NCBI GenBank assembly: GCA_902546795.1
Contig: CACCLK010000001.1
Span: forward strand, 1-64,000
Origin: an uncultured Pelagibacteraceae bacterium
Lineage (GTDB): Bacteria; Pseudomonadota; Alphaproteobacteria; Pelagibacterales; Pelagibacteraceae
Length of the DNA stretch: 64,000 bases
Reading direction: 5' to 3'
In this document: one piece after another, positions 11,015-22,306 of the stretch
Layout: every line of letters begins with the position of its first letter
How positions within the stretch are numbered: position 1 is the stretch's first letter
The notes under the pieces: generated by a model
The model's input: the letters and a program-made list of their open reading frames with translations, nothing else
What the model was told of the DNA's origin: nothing
The model's database searches: none
Made by a program: the position numbers and the translations under genes

Positions 11015-12567
11015 TTCAAAAAAGAGTTAAAATAAACTTTTTAATTCCAGCACTTATCGCTCTTTTTGCAATTATAATTAATCAATTTTACGGAAATCGT
11101 GGAATATTTCCGCACGATAGTACTGGTCATTTTGATACTGGTTTTAGAATTTTGCTAGGTGATAATCCAGTTGAAGATTACTGGATCGTTTCAGGTTTTT
11201 TTTTAGATTATTTACAAGCCGGATTATTTAAATTATTTGGTGTTAATTGGCAAATATACGTACTTCATGCTTCTTTATTAAATTCAATTTTTGTTCTTAC
11301 TTTTTATTTTTACTTTGAAAGATTAAATGTTAGAAAAAATTTAAACATATTTTTTTGCATCTGTTTATGTGTGCTTGGATATACTTCAAGTGGAACTCCA
11401 TTTGTTGACCACCATTCCACGTTAATTTCCATTTTGGCACTCGTATTTTTTTTGCGGATAAGAAAAAATAATAAATACTATTATTTTTCTTTCATTCCTT
11501 TTTTACTTTTAATAGCATTTTTATCTAAACCTGTCCCAGCAGCATATGTTACTCTTTTAATCTTATCTTTATTATTCATCGATTTTTTAATAGAAAGAAA
11601 AGCAATTAAGATAATTTCATTTTTCTCTGGGGGTATAATTTCACTTTTAATTTTTCTTATTTTTCTCAGGGCTGAAGGAATTAGTTTAGATAATTTTTTA
11701 ACACAATATATTTATTATTCTCAGGAAATTGGTAAATCAAGACTTACTAATCTTAGGTTTGATTTTTTTGGAGTTTTAGATGAATTTAAACTTTTGCTTT
11801 TATCAATTATTCCTTTATTGGTTTTATTAGTAAAAAAATTTTCGGAAGAAGGCATAAAGTTTTTAAAAAAAGAAGAGTTTTTTTCACTATTTAGTTTTTT
11901 TCTATTATCTATCATTTTAATTTTCTATCAACTATTAACAAGAAACCAAACGTTTATATTTTTTTTAATCCCAATCCTTGTATGTTTAAGCAATGAATTA
12001 TGGAATAGAAAAAGGATATATTTCATTTTAGTAATTTTATTTACTTTATTTGTTACTATTAAATTTCACGATAGATACAACAATCATAGAAAATTTCATG
12101 AAATGCAAACTGTAGATTTCTCGAAATCTATTGATGCAAAATTAATAGATAATAAGCTTAGAGGATTAAAGTGGATTACTCCTCAAGAAAAATTAGATCC
12201 AAAATTAGAAGTATTAGAAATTTTAAAAATCAAAAAGCATCTATTAAGCGAAAAAGAAAAATATATGTTATTAACAAACTATTCTTTCTTTTCTTCAATT
12301 CTAAATAAAAATAATGAAAGTTTCACAAGATGGTTTGTTGGAGACGGAACAGACTACCCAAGTAAATTAGATAGTAAATTCCAGTTGATTTTAAAAAATT
12401 TAGTAATTCAAAAAATAAAAACAAAAGAGATAAAAAAAATCTACCTAATAAAACCGATTTCAGAAAAAAATTTAAAAAATCTGATAGATGAAAAATGCTT
12501 AGAGAAAAAAAATCTCTCAACATATTTAACTCAAATTAAAATAATTTGCTCTATAGACTCTTTGTAA
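11011..12567 (+). CDS. polytopic membrane protein, glycosyltransferase-like (PMT/ArnT-type superfamily)
   Basis: GTG start overlapping mdh stop; many TM segments; N-terminal FPHDSTGHFDTGFRILLGDNPVEDYWI acidic loop. Confidence 0.6.
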   Translation: MIQKRVKINFLIPALIALFAIIINQFYGNRGIFPHDSTGHFDTGFRILLGDNPVEDYWIVSGFFLDYLQAGLFKLFGVNWQIYVLHASLLNSIFVLTFYFYFERLNVRKNLNIFFCICLCVLGYTSSGTPFVDHHSTLISILALVFFLRIRKNNKYYYFSFIPFLLLIAFLSKPVPAAYVTLLILSLLFIDFLIERKAIKIISFFSGGIISLLIFLIFLRAEGISLDNFLTQYIYYSQEIGKSRLTNLRFDFFGVLDEFKLLLLSIIPLLVLLVKKFSEEGIKFLKKEEFFSLFSFFLLSIILIFYQLLTRNQTFIFFLIPILVCLSNELWNRKRIYFILVILFTLFVTIKFHDRYNNHRKFHEMQTVDFSKSIDAKLIDNKLRGLKWITPQEKLDPKLEVLEILKIKKHLLSEKEKYMLLTNYSFFSSILNKNNESFTRWFVGDGTDYPSKLDSKFQLILKNLVIQKIKTKEIKKIYLIKPISEKNLKNLIDEKCLEKKNLSTYLTQIKIICSIDSL

Positions 12568-12569
12568 AA

Positions 12570-12833
12570 TCAATTTTGAGATTTTAACTCACTTTGCAGT
12601 TTATTTAAAAATTCATTAATAATTTTTTTATCATCGTTACTAAGTATTTTATCTTTTTTATTAGCTTTCGTTATTTCAGTTCTGATTTTATCTTTTACGT
12701 GTTCGATATTTTCCTTTGACTTCAGATTTTCAATTTCGGTTAATAATTGCCTTTTTATAACTCCAAATGTTAAATAAAAAAGGATGAGAAATATAAAAGA
12801 TGCAATAAGACACTTATAAATAAAAATTTTCAT
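12570..12833 (-). CDS. small hypothetical protein, one N-terminal TM
   Basis: 87-aa ORF, overlaps start/stop with upstream 12830..14482 CDS. Confidence 0.5.
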   Translation of the reverse strand: MKIFIYKCLIASFIFLILFYLTFGVIKRQLLTEIENLKSKENIEHVKDKIRTEITKANKKDKILSNDDKKIINEFLNKLQSELKSQN

Positions 12834-14482
12834 TTTTTTCTCTCGAATACTTCGTAAATTATCATTTCGTCTATTTTAAACTCTCTTGTTTTGCGAAATT
12901 TATTATCGAAGTCATATTTTTTACTTTTAAATATATTAACATCATAAATCCTATTTGAATATAAAATTTCAGCTTCATAGATTTTATCGTTAGGAATTAG
13001 TTTTATTTTTTTTTTCGTATTTTTATCCAATAAACTATATGTTCTCCACATAGGATACCAAGATTTTACACCCACTTTGATTTCTTTATCACTATTCTCA
13101 TTTTCTAGTGCCAAATTTCTTAAGAAACTAATTGAGGATAAACCCATAAAATCAACTTCAAATTTTTTTTTCATCTCTTTGGAAGCTAATAAGTTAAAAT
13201 AGAGAGACTGGTATGGGTGATATTGAAAAATTTTGAAAATATTTAATGTTATCATTAGAAATAAGAAAATAGAAATCGAATAATTAATTGATTTTTTAAA
13301 TTTAGTTTCATTCAAATAAAATTCAAGAAATAAAACTGAAAAATAAACTATAAAAAAGTTTAAAAAGTAGAAAAATCTCCAACTATTGTAGTATTTAATT
13401 TCGAAAAAAGATCCAACAAAAATTAGTATTAAAAAAATAAAAAGAATAAAAAAGTCTTTTTTCTCCGAATTATTATGCCAAAAATCATTTCGATCTCTCT
13501 TAGAATTAATTTCATCTAACTTCTTTAAAGTTTTACTGAACAAAACACTAAGACCAAGAAAAAACAAAATTAAATTTTGAATAGGCGTTGTTATTAAAAT
13601 CCAAAGTGCCAAATAGTAATTTGGAACCAAATCAGGTTTATAAAAATTTCCATTAAAAAATACTATCGAAGGGCCGAAAGAGCTTTTGTAATGCGTTAAA
13701 AAATCATAAAGATTGTTAAAGGTATTTTCCCAAAGAAAAGGCCAGTGCAAAATTAGAAATAATAAAAAAAAAAATAAATAAAGAAAAATAAATTTGGTAT
13801 TTTTAAATTCGCTTTTGTTACTTATTAATGAAAGTACAAAAATGAAAGAAATACCTAAAGGTAAAATTATACCAAATATTCTGGTTGATGTTGCTATTGC
13901 TGAAAACAAAGATAAAAATAAAATATTTTTTAATGAATTTTTATCTATACTTTCGAAATAGTAGTATATCGATATTATAAAAAAGGTTAAAAAAATTATG
14001 TCCTTGTTGTTGTGAAAGCTGTCACCAAATACCCTTGGCGTTAAAACTAACATCAATGATGCCAAGACTGGTAAAAAATTTCCACTAAATCTTTTTTTAA
14101 TTAATTTATAGAAAAAGAATACTCCAATTATGAAATAAGTATAGTTTAGCAGATGTCTAAATTCATAAATTTTAAGAGGATCATTTATATTTAAATAAAC
14201 TTCAAAAAAAGCAGCCGGTAGATCAAATATAATCCCATAATCACCAAACCAAGGAATTGTAAAGTCATCAGCTGTTTCTAGTTTTTTTTCTACAAGAATA
14301 GAAAAATCATTAGCTTGGAAGAAATCAGAAACGTATTTAAGCCAATATAAACCACTTTTTCGTTGAAAGCTTTCATCAATATTAAATCCAAAATCCTTGT
14401 AAAAATAAATCCCTATTAAAAAAAGAATTAAGAAAAACAAGTAGTCATAAGAATTTACAAAAAATTTGTGAATATATGCCAT
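12830..14482 (-). CDS. polytopic membrane protein, dolichyl-phosphate-mannose mannosyltransferase-like
   Basis: 550 aa, many TM segments; early acidic loop GFNIDESFQRKSGLYWL as in GT-C enzymes. Confidence 0.6.
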   Translation of the reverse strand: MAYIHKFFVNSYDYLFFLILFLIGIYFYKDFGFNIDESFQRKSGLYWLKYVSDFFQANDFSILVEKKLETADDFTIPWFGDYGIIFDLPAAFFEVYLNINDPLKIYEFRHLLNYTYFIIGVFFFYKLIKKRFSGNFLPVLASLMLVLTPRVFGDSFHNNKDIIFLTFFIISIYYYFESIDKNSLKNILFLSLFSAIATSTRIFGIILPLGISFIFVLSLISNKSEFKNTKFIFLYLFFFLLFLILHWPFLWENTFNNLYDFLTHYKSSFGPSIVFFNGNFYKPDLVPNYYLALWILITTPIQNLILFFLGLSVLFSKTLKKLDEINSKRDRNDFWHNNSEKKDFFILFIFLILIFVGSFFEIKYYNSWRFFYFLNFFIVYFSVLFLEFYLNETKFKKSINYSISIFLFLMITLNIFKIFQYHPYQSLYFNLLASKEMKKKFEVDFMGLSSISFLRNLALENENSDKEIKVGVKSWYPMWRTYSLLDKNTKKKIKLIPNDKIYEAEILYSNRIYDVNIFKSKKYDFDNKFRKTREFKIDEMIIYEVFERKK

Positions 14483-14615
14483 AATTCAGTTTATAACCTA
14501 AAATTCTTATTTATAAAAATTTTTGTTAGAATAAAGTATAGAAATATTTGGAAATAGTTGCTATTAGTACTTTTGTTTATATTAATTTCGATTTCATAAT
14601 AAGAGTAAAACTTAA

Positions 14616-15776
14616 ATGAATATTCACGAGCATCAGGCTAAGGAATTGCTTAAAGAATTCGGAGCCCCAGTATCTAACGGTATAGTAATATTTGATTTAA
14701 AAGATCTTGATAAAAAGATTAAATTTTTGAAAGGTGATAAATTTGTCGTTAAAGCACAAATTCATGCTGGTGGTAGGGGTAAAGCTGGTGGCGTAAAATT
14801 AGTGAGCGATATCCAAAGTTTAAAAGAAGAGGCAAAAAAAATGTTAGGAAAAACTTTAATAACTCATCAAACTGGTAAAGATGGGAAAAAAGTTAAAAGA
14901 TTATATATTGAGGAGGCTTCAGAAATATCAAAAGAATTTTATCTTTCTTGCCTTGTGGACAGAGCATCAGACAAAATTGCATTTATATGCAGCACCGAGG
15001 GAGGCATGGATATAGAAAAAGTTGCATTAGAAAATCCAGAAAAAATTATTACTACTAAAGTTGATCTAAAAGACACTCTTACTAAGCAAGATCTTAAACA
15101 AATCTCAAAAATTTTTCAATTAGGTGACAGCCAGGAGAAAGAATTAAATATTGTAATAAACTCTCTATATGAAATTTTAAAGCAAAAGGATGCAAGTCTC
15201 ATTGAGATCAATCCTCTTATTTTAACCAAAACAAATAAAATTATTTGTCTAGATGCTAAAATAAATTTTGACGATAATGCTATTTATAGAAGACCAGAAA
15301 TTTTAGCTTTAAGAGATTTGAATGAGGAAGAACCAGCGGAGATCGAGGCAAGTAAAAATGATTTAGCCTACATTAAACTTGATGGAAATATAGGCTGTAT
15401 GGTAAATGGTGCAGGCCTGGCAATGGCAACAATGGATATAATTAAACTTTATGGTGAAGAGCCTGCAAATTTTCTAGATGTGGGTGGAGGCGCTTCAAAA
15501 GAAAAAGTTTCAGCAGCCTTCAAACTAATTCTTTCTGATGAAAATGTTAAAGGAATTCTTATAAATATTTTTGGCGGCATTATGAGATGTGATGTTCTTG
15601 CGCAAGGAGTAGTAGAAGCCGCAAAGGAAACTAAACTCGAAGTTCCCTTAGTTGTTCGTCTTGCCGGTACAAATTTTGAAGAGGGAAAAAAAATATTAGA
15701 TGATTCAGGTCTCAGGATCTTGTCCGCAGTAGATTTGAATGATGCTGCAAAAAAAATTGTGGAAGCAATAAAATAG
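14616..15776 (+). CDS. sucC: succinyl-CoA synthetase beta subunit
   Basis: [50 protein letters not shown]. Confidence 0.98.
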   Translation: MNIHEHQAKELLKEFGAPVSNGIVIFDLKDLDKKIKFLKGDKFVVKAQIHAGGRGKAGGVKLVSDIQSLKEEAKKMLGKTLITHQTGKDGKKVKRLYIEEASEISKEFYLSCLVDRASDKIAFICSTEGGMDIEKVALENPEKIITTKVDLKDTLTKQDLKQISKIFQLGDSQEKELNIVINSLYEILKQKDASLIEINPLILTKTNKIICLDAKINFDDNAIYRRPEILALRDLNEEEPAEIEASKNDLAYIKLDGNIGCMVNGAGLAMATMDIIKLYGEEPANFLDVGGGASKEKVSAAFKLILSDENVKGILINIFGGIMRCDVLAQGVVEAAKETKLEVPLVVRLAGTNFEEGKKILDDSGLRILSAVDLNDAAKKIVEAIK

Positions 15777-15778
15777 AG

Positions 15779-16654
15779 ATGTCAATTTTAGTTAATAGCG
15801 AAACAAAAGTAATTTGCCAGGGATTTACTGGTAAACACGGTTCATTTCATTCTGAACAATCGCTTAAATATGGAACAAAACTAGTTGGAGGAGTTACTCC
15901 TAAAAAGGGTGGGCAAAAGCATCTAAACCTCCCTGTTTTCAACACTGTTCAAGAGGCAGTAGAAAAAACAAGAGCTAACGCAACCATGATTTACGTCCCC
16001 CCAAAGTTTGCAGCTTCAGCAATTATAGAGGCAATAAATTCCAAAATTGAATTAATTGTATGCATCACTGAAGGAATACCTGTGATGGACATGATCAAAG
16101 TAAAAAGTGAATTAAAAAAAAGTTCGAGCAGGTTAATAGGTCCGAATTGTCCAGGCATTATAACTCCAGATGAGTGTAAAATTGGAATAATGCCAGGAAA
16201 TATTCACAAAAAGGGCTCTGTGGGTATTGTATCAAGATCTGGAACACTTACTTATGAGGCGGTGGCACAAACTACAAAAAATGGCATGGGTCAATCCACC
16301 TGTATAGGAATAGGCGGTGACCCAATTAATGGGACTAATTTTATAGATTGTCTTGAACTTTTTTTAAAAGATGAAGAGACTCAGTCTATAGTAATGATAG
16401 GAGAGATTGGAGGCACAGCTGAAGAAGAAGCAGCTGAATTTTTAAAAAAATCTAAAATAAAAAAACCTACAGTTGGATTTGTTGCAGGCTTGACTGCTCC
16501 TCCAGGCAGAAGAATGGGACACGCAGGAGCGATAATCTCTGGAGGCAAGGGCGGAGCTCATGAAAAAATAGAATTAATGAAATCAGCAGGTATAACGATA
16601 TCAAAATCTCCAGCGGATATTGGTAAAACTTTATTTGAAAAACTTAATGGTTGA
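15779..16654 (+). CDS. sucD: succinyl-CoA synthetase alpha subunit
   Basis: [43 protein letters not shown]. Confidence 0.98.
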   Translation: MSILVNSETKVICQGFTGKHGSFHSEQSLKYGTKLVGGVTPKKGGQKHLNLPVFNTVQEAVEKTRANATMIYVPPKFAASAIIEAINSKIELIVCITEGIPVMDMIKVKSELKKSSSRLIGPNCPGIITPDECKIGIMPGNIHKKGSVGIVSRSGTLTYEAVAQTTKNGMGQSTCIGIGGDPINGTNFIDCLELFLKDEETQSIVMIGEIGGTAEEEAAEFLKKSKIKKPTVGFVAGLTAPPGRRMGHAGAIISGGKGGAHEKIELMKSAGITISKSPADIGKTLFEKLNG

Positions 16655-16685
16655 TTTTCTGAAATTTGTGTTAAAATAAGCTTGA

Positions 16686-19583
16686 ATGTCTTCGACAAAA
16701 AATAATCAAATATTTAAAAAAACCTCTTTTTTAGCAGGCAATAACTCCTCTTTCATAGAAGAATATTATTCCAAATATTTATTGAGCCCAGAGCTTGTCC
16801 CAGAGGATTGGAAGCTATTTTTTGAGGGATTAAATGAGGACAAAGATATTATAAGCAAAAATTTAAAAGGCCCAAGCTGGTCGAAAAAGAAAATTCTTGA
16901 GTCCAAGATAAAAAAAGTAAAAGAAAAAAAACTTAAAATTTCAAATAAGCAAGAAGTAAATATTAGTGACGCTGAAAACACTGCTAAAAATTCAGTGCGT
17001 GCTATTATGTTAATCAGAGCTTACAGAATAAGAGGGCATCTTATTGCAGATCTAGATCCTCTAGGACTTCAACAAAAAAAAGAACACCCAGAGCTGAAAC
17101 CTGAAACTTATGGCTTTACTAAAAAAGACTATTCAAAAAAAATATTTTTAGATGGAGTACTTGGTCTTCAATATGCATCACTTAATGAAATTTTAAATAT
17201 TCTTAAAAAAACTTACTCAAGTAAAATTGGATATGAGTTTATGCACATGGGAGATCCTGAAGAAAAAGCTTGGATTAGAGACAGAATTGAGGGCCCAAAT
17301 AAAGATATTGAATTCACGGAAAATGGTAAGAGAGCTATTCTAAATAAAATCATACAAGCTGAAGGTTTCGAAAAGTATCTTCATGTAAAATTTGTAGGCA
17401 CAAAAAGATTTGGTTTAGATGGTGCTGAGTCCTTAGTTCCAGCTTTAGAGCAAATTATAAAAAAAGGTGGAAATTTGGGTGCGAAAGAAATTAAAATGGG
17501 AATGCCACATAGAGGTCGTTTAAATGTACTCGCTAATGTAATGGGTAAACCATTTAAAGCAATTTTTAGCGAGTTTTTTGGAAAAAGTGTTTCATCTAAA
17601 AAGGATTTTGAAGGTGATGTAAAATATCATTTAGGTGCATCATCAAATAGAGAGTTCGATGGGAATGTGGTTCATATAAGTTTAACCGACAATCCATCAC
17701 ATTTAGAGGCGGTTAATCCAGTTGTTCTTGGACAAGTAAGAGCAAAGCAATTTTTTCACAATGACGCTAAAAGAAAGGGCGTTATACCTGTTCTTATCCA
17801 CGGAGATGCTGCATTCGCTGGTCAAGGCGTGGTAGCCGAATGTTTTGCCATGTCAGGATTACCAGGTCATAATATTGGTGGAACAATCCACTTAATTGTA
17901 AACAATCAAATAGGTTTTACTACTGCGCCAAGATTTGCAAGATCATCACCGTATCCATCTGATGTGGCTAAAACTGCTCAAGCACCTATATTTCATGTTA
18001 ACGGAGATGATCCTGAAGCAGTTGTGCATTGTGCTAAAATAGCAACCGAATACAGGCAAAAATTCAATAGAGACGTTGTGATAGACATGGTTTGTTACAG
18101 AAGGTTTGGTCATAATGAGGGAGACGAACCATCTTTTACTCAACCTATTATGTACCAGAAGATCAGGTCACACCAAACTACACTCAACATATATGCATCT
18201 CAATTAGTTAGAGAAGGTCTGCACAAATCTGAGGATGTTCAAAAAAAGAAAGACGAGTTTAAAACTTTTTTAGAGGAAGAGTATAGGTCATCCAAAAACT
18301 ATAAGTCTGAATTAAAATGGTTTGATGGAGTATGGTCAAGGTTTAAACCAGGCTTAGGTAAAGACAAAAGGGGTGTTAGTGGCATAGAAAAGAAAAGATT
18401 AATTGAAATTGGAAAAAAAATTAATCATATTCCAGACAATTTTAAAGTCCATAAAACAATAAAAAAAATATTCGATCAAAAAAAATTAATGATTGACGGT
18501 AAATTAGGAATAGATTGGTCAACAGCTGAAGCCTTAGCTTTCGGCTCTCTATTAGACGATGGTTTTTCAGTGAGATTGTCAGGCCAAGACTCTGGAAGAG
18601 GAACATTTAGCCAAAGACACTCCGTTCTAAGAAATCAAGAAAATCATGATAGATATATCCCTTTAAACAACATTTCAATTAAACAAAAAAAATTTGAAAT
18701 AATAGATAGTCTTCTTTCAGAATTAGCCGTTCTAGGATTTGAATTTGGATATTCGTTATCAGAACCTGAGACCCTAGTAATTTGGGAAGCACAATTTGGT
18801 GATTTTGCAAATGGGGCGCAAGTTATAATTGATCAATTCATAACTTCAAGTGAGTCTAAATGGGGTAGAGCAAGCGGATTAGTAATGCTATTACCACATG
18901 GCTACGAAGGCCAAGGTCCTGAACATTCCTCAGCAAGACTTGAAAGATTTCTGCAAATGTGCGCAGGGGAAAACATCCAGGTTATGAATTGTACTACCCC
19001 GGCAAACTATTTTCACGCTTTAAGAAGACAAATGAGAAGAGATTTTAGAAAACCCCTGGTAATGATGACGCCAAAATCTTTATTGAGGCACAAGCGATGT
19101 GTTTCTTACTTAGAGGACTTTGCAAAAAATACAACTTTTCACCGTATATTGGAGGATCATGCATATTTAAAAAATAGCAGGTTAATAAAATTAAAGAAAG
19201 ACAAAAAAATTAAAAAAGTAGTATTATGTTCTGGCAAGATCTATTTTGATTTACTCGATGCAAGAGAAAAAACAAAAAATGGTAGCACTATTTTTGTTAG
19301 ACTTGAGCAATTATATCCATTTCCTGCTAAAACATTAGCAAATATATTAAAAAAATATAAAAATGCCGAGGTCGTATGGTGTCAGGAAGAGCCAATGAAT
19401 ATGGGAGCGTGGAATACTGTAAGGAATTATATCAATCGAACATTAAAAATAGTAAATTCAAAAAGTAAAAACGTTAAATATATAGGAAGAAAGGCGTCCT
19501 CATCAACTGCGACTGGAAATCTAAATAAACATCTTGCACAACAATCAGAAATATTAGAAAAGGTGGTAGGAAAACTTAATTAA
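16686..19583 (+). CDS. sucA: 2-oxoglutarate dehydrogenase E1
   Basis: [63 protein letters not shown]. Confidence 0.98.
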   Translation: MSSTKNNQIFKKTSFLAGNNSSFIEEYYSKYLLSPELVPEDWKLFFEGLNEDKDIISKNLKGPSWSKKKILESKIKKVKEKKLKISNKQEVNISDAENTAKNSVRAIMLIRAYRIRGHLIADLDPLGLQQKKEHPELKPETYGFTKKDYSKKIFLDGVLGLQYASLNEILNILKKTYSSKIGYEFMHMGDPEEKAWIRDRIEGPNKDIEFTENGKRAILNKIIQAEGFEKYLHVKFVGTKRFGLDGAESLVPALEQIIKKGGNLGAKEIKMGMPHRGRLNVLANVMGKPFKAIFSEFFGKSVSSKKDFEGDVKYHLGASSNREFDGNVVHISLTDNPSHLEAVNPVVLGQVRAKQFFHNDAKRKGVIPVLIHGDAAFAGQGVVAECFAMSGLPGHNIGGTIHLIVNNQIGFTTAPRFARSSPYPSDVAKTAQAPIFHVNGDDPEAVVHCAKIATEYRQKFNRDVVIDMVCYRRFGHNEGDEPSFTQPIMYQKIRSHQTTLNIYASQLVREGLHKSEDVQKKKDEFKTFLEEEYRSSKNYKSELKWFDGVWSRFKPGLGKDKRGVSGIEKKRLIEIGKKINHIPDNFKVHKTIKKIFDQKKLMIDGKLGIDWSTAEALAFGSLLDDGFSVRLSGQDSGRGTFSQRHSVLRNQENHDRYIPLNNISIKQKKFEIIDSLLSELAVLGFEFGYSLSEPETLVIWEAQFGDFANGAQVIIDQFITSSESKWGRASGLVMLLPHGYEGQGPEHSSARLERFLQMCAGENIQVMNCTTPANYFHALRRQMRRDFRKPLVMMTPKSLLRHKRCVSYLEDFAKNTTFHRILEDHAYLKNSRLIKLKKDKKIKKVVLCSGKIYFDLLDAREKTKNGSTIFVRLEQLYPFPAKTLANILKKYKNAEVVWCQEEPMNMGAWNTVRNYINRTLKIVNSKSKNVKYIGRKASSSTATGNLNKHLAQQSEILEKVVGKLN

Positions 19584-20872
19584 TGTCTGAAAAAATACTA
19601 GTGCCAGCCTTAGGCGAGTCAGTCACAGAAGCTACTGTTGCAAAGTGGCTTAAGTCACAAGGGGAAAAAGTTTCCTCAGATGAGCCCGTTGTTGAACTTG
19701 AAACGGACAAAGTAAATATTGAAGTGCCAGCCCCATCAAACGGCATCCTTTCAAATATTTCGGTGAAAGAAGGAGAGACTGTTAATGTCGGGTCTCTGCT
19801 GGGTACAATTTCAGAAAATAAAATTTCTGAAAATAAAGATAAAAAATATTCTCCACCAATAAAAAAAGTTTCTAAAACAGAAACAAATAAACCAGCAAAA
19901 AGCACAAGCACAATTGAACCTTTGGTACTTAGTGAACAAGAACAAATAAGCGATGAAAAAGAAAAACCATTTATTTTGACGGACTCGGTTGATGAAAGTG
20001 TAGAGGCAAAATCAAAAAAAACTTTTGCTCCATCAGCAAGAAAAATCGCAACAGAAGCAAAAATTAATTTAGATGAAATTCATGGATCCGGTAAAAACGG
20101 TTTAATTTTAAAGGAAGATGTAATGAAGCTAATGGGTTATAAGCCAAAACCTTCTGAAAGAAAAATTAATCATGGTCCCGAAGAGAGAATAAAAATGACA
20201 AGACTTAGATTAACAATAGCTAAACGTCTAAAGGAAGCTCAAGAAAATGCAGCTATGTTAACTACTTTTAACGAAGTAGACATGACAGAGGTAATTTCAA
20301 TGAGAAATAAATATAAAGAAGAGTTTCAGAACATGTATTCTGTTAAATTAGGTTTTATGTCTTTTTTTGTAAAAGCATGCGTAGTAGGTCTAAAAAATTT
20401 TCCTGCAATTAATGCAGAAATACAAGGTGACGAAATAGTTTACAAAAATTACTATAACATAAGCATCGCAGTTGGAACGGACAGAGGTTTAGTTGTTCCC
20501 GTTGTAAGAAATACAGATGAAATGTCTTTTGCAGACATAGAGAAAAATATCAGTTTAATGGGGCAAAAAGCTAGAGACGGTAAAATAACAATAGAAGATC
20601 TTCAGGGAGGAACTTTTACAATTACAAACGGAGGTATTTATGGATCAATGCTCTCGACCCCAATACTTAACCCTCCTCAATCTGCAGTTTTGGGTATGCA
20701 TAATATTATTGAGAGACCAGTAGCTATAAACGGAGAACTAAAAATTCGTCCAATTATGTATATCGCTCTTTCATACGATCATAGAATTATTGATGGTAAA
20801 GAAGCTGTTTCATTTTTGAAAACCGTCAAAGATACTTTGGAAAAACCAGATAGACTTTTTTTGGATCTATAA
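19583..20872 (+). CDS. sucB: 2-oxoglutarate dehydrogenase E2 (dihydrolipoyl succinyltransferase)
   Basis: [60 protein letters not shown]. Confidence 0.98.
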   Translation: MSEKILVPALGESVTEATVAKWLKSQGEKVSSDEPVVELETDKVNIEVPAPSNGILSNISVKEGETVNVGSLLGTISENKISENKDKKYSPPIKKVSKTETNKPAKSTSTIEPLVLSEQEQISDEKEKPFILTDSVDESVEAKSKKTFAPSARKIATEAKINLDEIHGSGKNGLILKEDVMKLMGYKPKPSERKINHGPEERIKMTRLRLTIAKRLKEAQENAAMLTTFNEVDMTEVISMRNKYKEEFQNMYSVKLGFMSFFVKACVVGLKNFPAINAEIQGDEIVYKNYYNISIAVGTDRGLVVPVVRNTDEMSFADIEKNISLMGQKARDGKITIEDLQGGTFTITNGGIYGSMLSTPILNPPQSAVLGMHNIIERPVAINGELKIRPIMYIALSYDHRIIDGKEAVSFLKTVKDTLEKPDRLFLDL

Positions 20873-20874
20873 AT

Positions 20875-22278
20875 ATGGAAAATAATTTTGATGTTATCGT
20901 TATAGGTGGTGGCCCTGGAGGATACGTATGTGCTATCAGATCTTCTCAATTAGGTTTGAAAACCGCATGTGTTGAAAGCAGAGGAACATTGGGGGGCACT
21001 TGTTTAAACGTTGGATGCATACCCTCGAAAAGTTTGCTGAACCTTTCAGAAAATTATCACAAAGCTAAAAAAGACTTTAAAAATCAAGGAATAGAAATAA
21101 GTGATATCAAATTGAATATTGATAAAATGATGCAAAACAAAGCCAAATCTGTTCAAGTCCTTACTAAAGGAGTAGAATTTCTTTTAAAAAAAAACAAGGT
21201 CTCTTATTTAAGAGGTAAGGGAGTAATATTTTCTCCTAATGATGTAGTAGTTTATGACGGAAGTGATAAAAAATCGTATAAAACAAAAAACATTGTTATA
21301 GCTACTGGCTCTGCTCCTTTAACTTTGCCCGGCATAGATATTGATGAAAAAAATATTTTATCCTCAACTGGAGCATTATCACTTAACAAAGTGCCTAAGT
21401 CCCTCGCGATAATTGGGGGAGGTTACATAGGCCTTGAAATGGGTTCAGTCTGGTCAAGATTAGGCACTGAGGTAACAGTTATCGAATACTTGGATCATAT
21501 TACACCTGGAATGGATAGAGAAATTTCAAAAGAATTCCAAAAGATATTAACAAAGCAAGGAATTAAATTTAAACTTAATAATAAAGTAAAAAGTGTTATA
21601 TCATCTTCTCAGGGATCAACCATAGTATTTGAGGACAATAATTCTAAAAAAGAAGAAAAACTTATTGCAGACAAAGTTTTATTATCAGTCGGAAGAAAGC
21701 CTTATACTGAGGGTTTAAATCTTTCAAAAATAGGGGTTAAAAAAGATTCTAAAGGTAGAGTTGAAGTAAATGAAAAATTACAAACAAGCGTAAAAAATAT
21801 TTTTGCAATTGGTGATGTTATCAAGGGACCAATGCTGGCGCATAAAGCTGAGGAGGAAGGTATTGCGGTCGCGGAGATACTCGCTGGTCAAGCAGGGCAT
21901 GTAAATTATGATGTTATTCCAGGGGTAATTTACACTGCACCTGAAGTTGCATCTGTGGGGAAAACAGAAGAAGAACTGAAGTCACAAAAAATAAATTATA
22001 AAGTGGGTAAATTTCCTTTTATTGCAAACTCAAGAGCAAAAGTGAATAATGAAACCGAAGGATTTGTAAAAATTCTCGCTAACGCGGAAACTGATAAAGT
22101 TCTCGGAGTTCATATTATTGGTCCTCACAGCGGTGACATGATTGCTGAAATGGCTTTAGCAATGGAATTTGGTGCTAGTTCTGAAGATATAGCTAGAACT
22201 TGTCACGCTCACCCAACACACACAGAGGCAATCAAAGAAGCTGCTTTAGCTGTTGATAAAAGACCAATTCATTTTTAA
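20875..22278 (+). CDS. lpd: dihydrolipoyl dehydrogenase
   Basis: VIGGGPGGYVCAIRSSQLG, GGTCLNVGCIPSKSLL, AHPTHTEAIKEAAL. Confidence 0.98.
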   Translation: MENNFDVIVIGGGPGGYVCAIRSSQLGLKTACVESRGTLGGTCLNVGCIPSKSLLNLSENYHKAKKDFKNQGIEISDIKLNIDKMMQNKAKSVQVLTKGVEFLLKKNKVSYLRGKGVIFSPNDVVVYDGSDKKSYKTKNIVIATGSAPLTLPGIDIDEKNILSSTGALSLNKVPKSLAIIGGGYIGLEMGSVWSRLGTEVTVIEYLDHITPGMDREISKEFQKILTKQGIKFKLNNKVKSVISSSQGSTIVFEDNNSKKEEKLIADKVLLSVGRKPYTEGLNLSKIGVKKDSKGRVEVNEKLQTSVKNIFAIGDVIKGPMLAHKAEEEGIAVAEILAGQAGHVNYDVIPGVIYTAPEVASVGKTEEELKSQKINYKVGKFPFIANSRAKVNNETEGFVKILANAETDKVLGVHIIGPHSGDMIAEMALAMEFGASSEDIARTCHAHPTHTEAIKEAALAVDKRPIHF

Positions 22279-22306
22279 TTTTAAATTTTTTTTATAAAAT
22301 CAACAT

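Noticed and set aside
19576-19911. 111-aa minus-strand ORF opposite sucB
   Set aside because: Antisense to the conserved lipoyl domain of sucB; likely a codon-bias shadow
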